In this document: positions 63,135 through 64,000 of the stretch, piece after piece
How positions within the stretch are numbered: the stretch's first letter is position 1
How the letters are laid out: each line of letters opens with the position of its first letter
From: Halobacillus litoralis
Lineage (GTDB): Bacteria; Bacillota; Bacilli; Bacillales; Halobacillaceae
Reading direction: 5' to 3'
Assembly: GCF_020171725.1 (NCBI RefSeq)
Contig: NZ_JAIVAJ010000002.1
Location: forward strand, 310,001-374,000
Length of the DNA stretch: 64,000 bases
Translations under genes and position numbers: made by a program
The notes under the pieces: model-generated
Databases searched by the model: none
Told to the model about the DNA's origin: nothing
Seen by the model: only the letters and a program-made list of their open reading frames with translations

Positions 63135-64000
63135 TCACCCAAATATTCGCTTGATGATTTTCAGTCCTACCTCGGATCCGGGGTAGCGGAAGTTTTGGTC
63201 GAATTTCGTAGACTGTTTGGTAATGCTCTTGTGGTGAGTGAACGTATCGAAACTGTATTTGCCGTGGTAGCTTCCGATTCCACTTTCTCCTACACCGCCG
63301 AATGGGAGGTAGGGATTCAAAATGTGATACAGCGTGTCGTTGATACATCCTCCTCCGAAACCAACAGACTGGATGACTTTCTCCTGATTTTCCTCCGATT
63401 CTCCGAAGTAATAGAGAGCAAGTGGTTTTGGTCGGTCCGTAATTTGTTCGATAGCTTCATCCAGGTTTTCATAAGTGAGAATCGGCAGAACCGGTCCGAA
63501 TATTTCATCCTGCATGACGGAATCGTCCCAGCTGACGTCATCAAGAAGCGTAGGTTCGATCTTCCTTCTGACAGAATCGAATGCTCCGCCTGACAGGGTT
63601 GTTCCGTCATTCAAGTATCCTTTGATACGATCGAAGTGCTTGTCATTGACGATTTTCACGTAATCTGGATTTTCGAGCGGTGCGTTTCCGTAAAATTCAG
63701 CCGTATAGTGCTGGATTTTTGCGATGAGCTCTTCTTTCACGTCCTGATGAACGAACAGGTAATCAGGTGCAATACACGTCTGACCGGCGTTCGTGTATTT
63801 CCCCCAGACAATGCGTTTTGCGGCTAAGTCAAGCTTTGCATCCTTGTGGACGATGGCTGGACTCTTTCCGCCGAGCTCAAGCGTCACGGGAATAAGGCGT
63901 TTACCTGCCTGTTCCATGACGATTTTCCCGACGGGGACACTTCCTGTGAAAAAGACGTAATCGAGCGGTGAGTCCAGCAGCTGCTGTGTCACTTCTTTGT
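63135..64000 (-). CDS. Aldehyde dehydrogenase, class 3 type (5' end outside window)
   Basis: The visible 288 codons are the C-terminal two thirds of an NAD(P)-dependent aldehyde dehydrogenase. It contains the FTGSVPVGK cofactor loop, the catalytic glutamate in [10 protein letters not shown], the catalytic cysteine in [11 protein letters not shown] and the [12 protein letters not shown] and [21 protein letters not shown] segments of the YwdH/class 3 group. These usually oxidise fatty or aromatic aldehydes. The gene continues beyond base 64000. Confidence 0.93.
   Translation of the reverse strand, partial: KEVTQQLLDSPLDYVFFTGSVPVGKIVMEQAGKRLIPVTLELGGKSPAIVHKDAKLDLAAKRIVWGKYTNAGQTCIAPDYLFVHQDVKEELIAKIQHYTAEFYGNAPLENPDYVKIVNDKHFDRIKGYLNDGTTLSGGAFDSVRRKIEPTLLDDVSWDDSVMQDEIFGPVLPILTYENLDEAIEQITDRPKPLALYYFGESEENQEKVIQSVGFGGGCINDTLYHILNPYLPFGGVGESGIGSYHGKYSFDTFTHHKSITKQSTKFDQNFRYPGSEVGLKIIKRIFG

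Overview
The window looks like a chromosomal core segment from an endospore-forming, probably halotolerant member of the Bacillaceae; a Halobacillus/Pontibacillus-like genus is my inference from gene content and order. Gene order closely follows the B. subtilis yqh-yqi-yqj region: gcv operon, mntR, efp, spoIIIA operon, accBC, nusB-folD-xseAB-ispA-dxs-yqxC-ahrC-recN-spoIVB-spo0A, bkd operon, yqjA, methylmalonyl-CoA genes, polymerase IV. No insertion sequences, phage genes, CRISPR arrays, rRNA or tRNA genes were seen.

Layout. 1-4.4 kb: tandem glycine riboswitch and gcvT-gcvPA-gcvPB. 4.4-5.9 kb (minus): an orphan OppB-type permease and a rhodanese. 6.1-8.9 kb: an adenosylcobalamin-dependent ribonucleotide reductase behind two NrdR boxes. 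9-14 kb: mntR, a patatin-like protein, yqhP, yqhR, aroQ, papA, efp. 14-19.3 kb: the complete eight-gene spoIIIA operon behind a sigma-E-type promoter. 19.3-21.8 kb: accB-accC-asp23. 21.8-32 kb: nusB, folD, xseA, xseB, ispA, then a roughly 610-nt structured RNA that I identify as OLE RNA, its membrane protein partner oapA, dxs, a TlyA-type methyltransferase, ahrC and recN. 32-34.5 kb: spoIVB and spo0A, the latter with four 0A boxes. 34.6-36.5 kb: a small hypothetical gene and an aspartate kinase. 36.5-39.4 kb (minus): DUF2627, a cyclic-nucleotide/CBS/DUF294 protein and a DnaQ-type exonuclease. 39.5-49.6 kb: bkdR and the sigma-54-driven ptb-bcd-buk-lpdV-bkdAA-bkdAB-bkdB operon. 49.7-50 kb: a 51-bp-period tandem array of hairpin units. 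50-52.3 kb: brxB, yqjA, an L,D-transpeptidase and, on the minus strand, a 36-codon gene resembling Prli42. 52.4-57.8 kb: methylmalonyl-CoA mutase large subunit, a fusion of the mutase cobalamin-binding subunit with methylmalonyl-CoA epimerase, a propionyl-CoA carboxylase beta subunit and a YqjE-type peptidase. 57.8-59.7 kb: polymerase IV with a LexA-like box, then a sigma-G-type promoter driving a 42-aa gene and sspP, and a DUF3892 gene. 59.8-62.8 kb: an ABC transporter pair. 62.8-63 kb: a dispersed inverted-repeat element. 63.1-64 kb (minus): the 3' part of an aldehyde dehydrogenase.

How the genes work together. The bkd operon oxidises branched-chain keto acids, and valine and isoleucine breakdown yields propionyl-CoA. 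The carboxylase, epimerase and mutase at 52.5-56.5 kb can convert propionyl-CoA to succinyl-CoA. Both that mutase and the ribonucleotide reductase need cobalamin. The sporulation genes (spoIIIA, spoIVB, spo0A, sspP) show a complete developmental programme. The most exciting element is the OLE ribonucleoprotein locus (about 25687-26929) inside the isoprenoid-synthesis gene cluster. It is a known but rare and poorly understood large bacterial RNA class.
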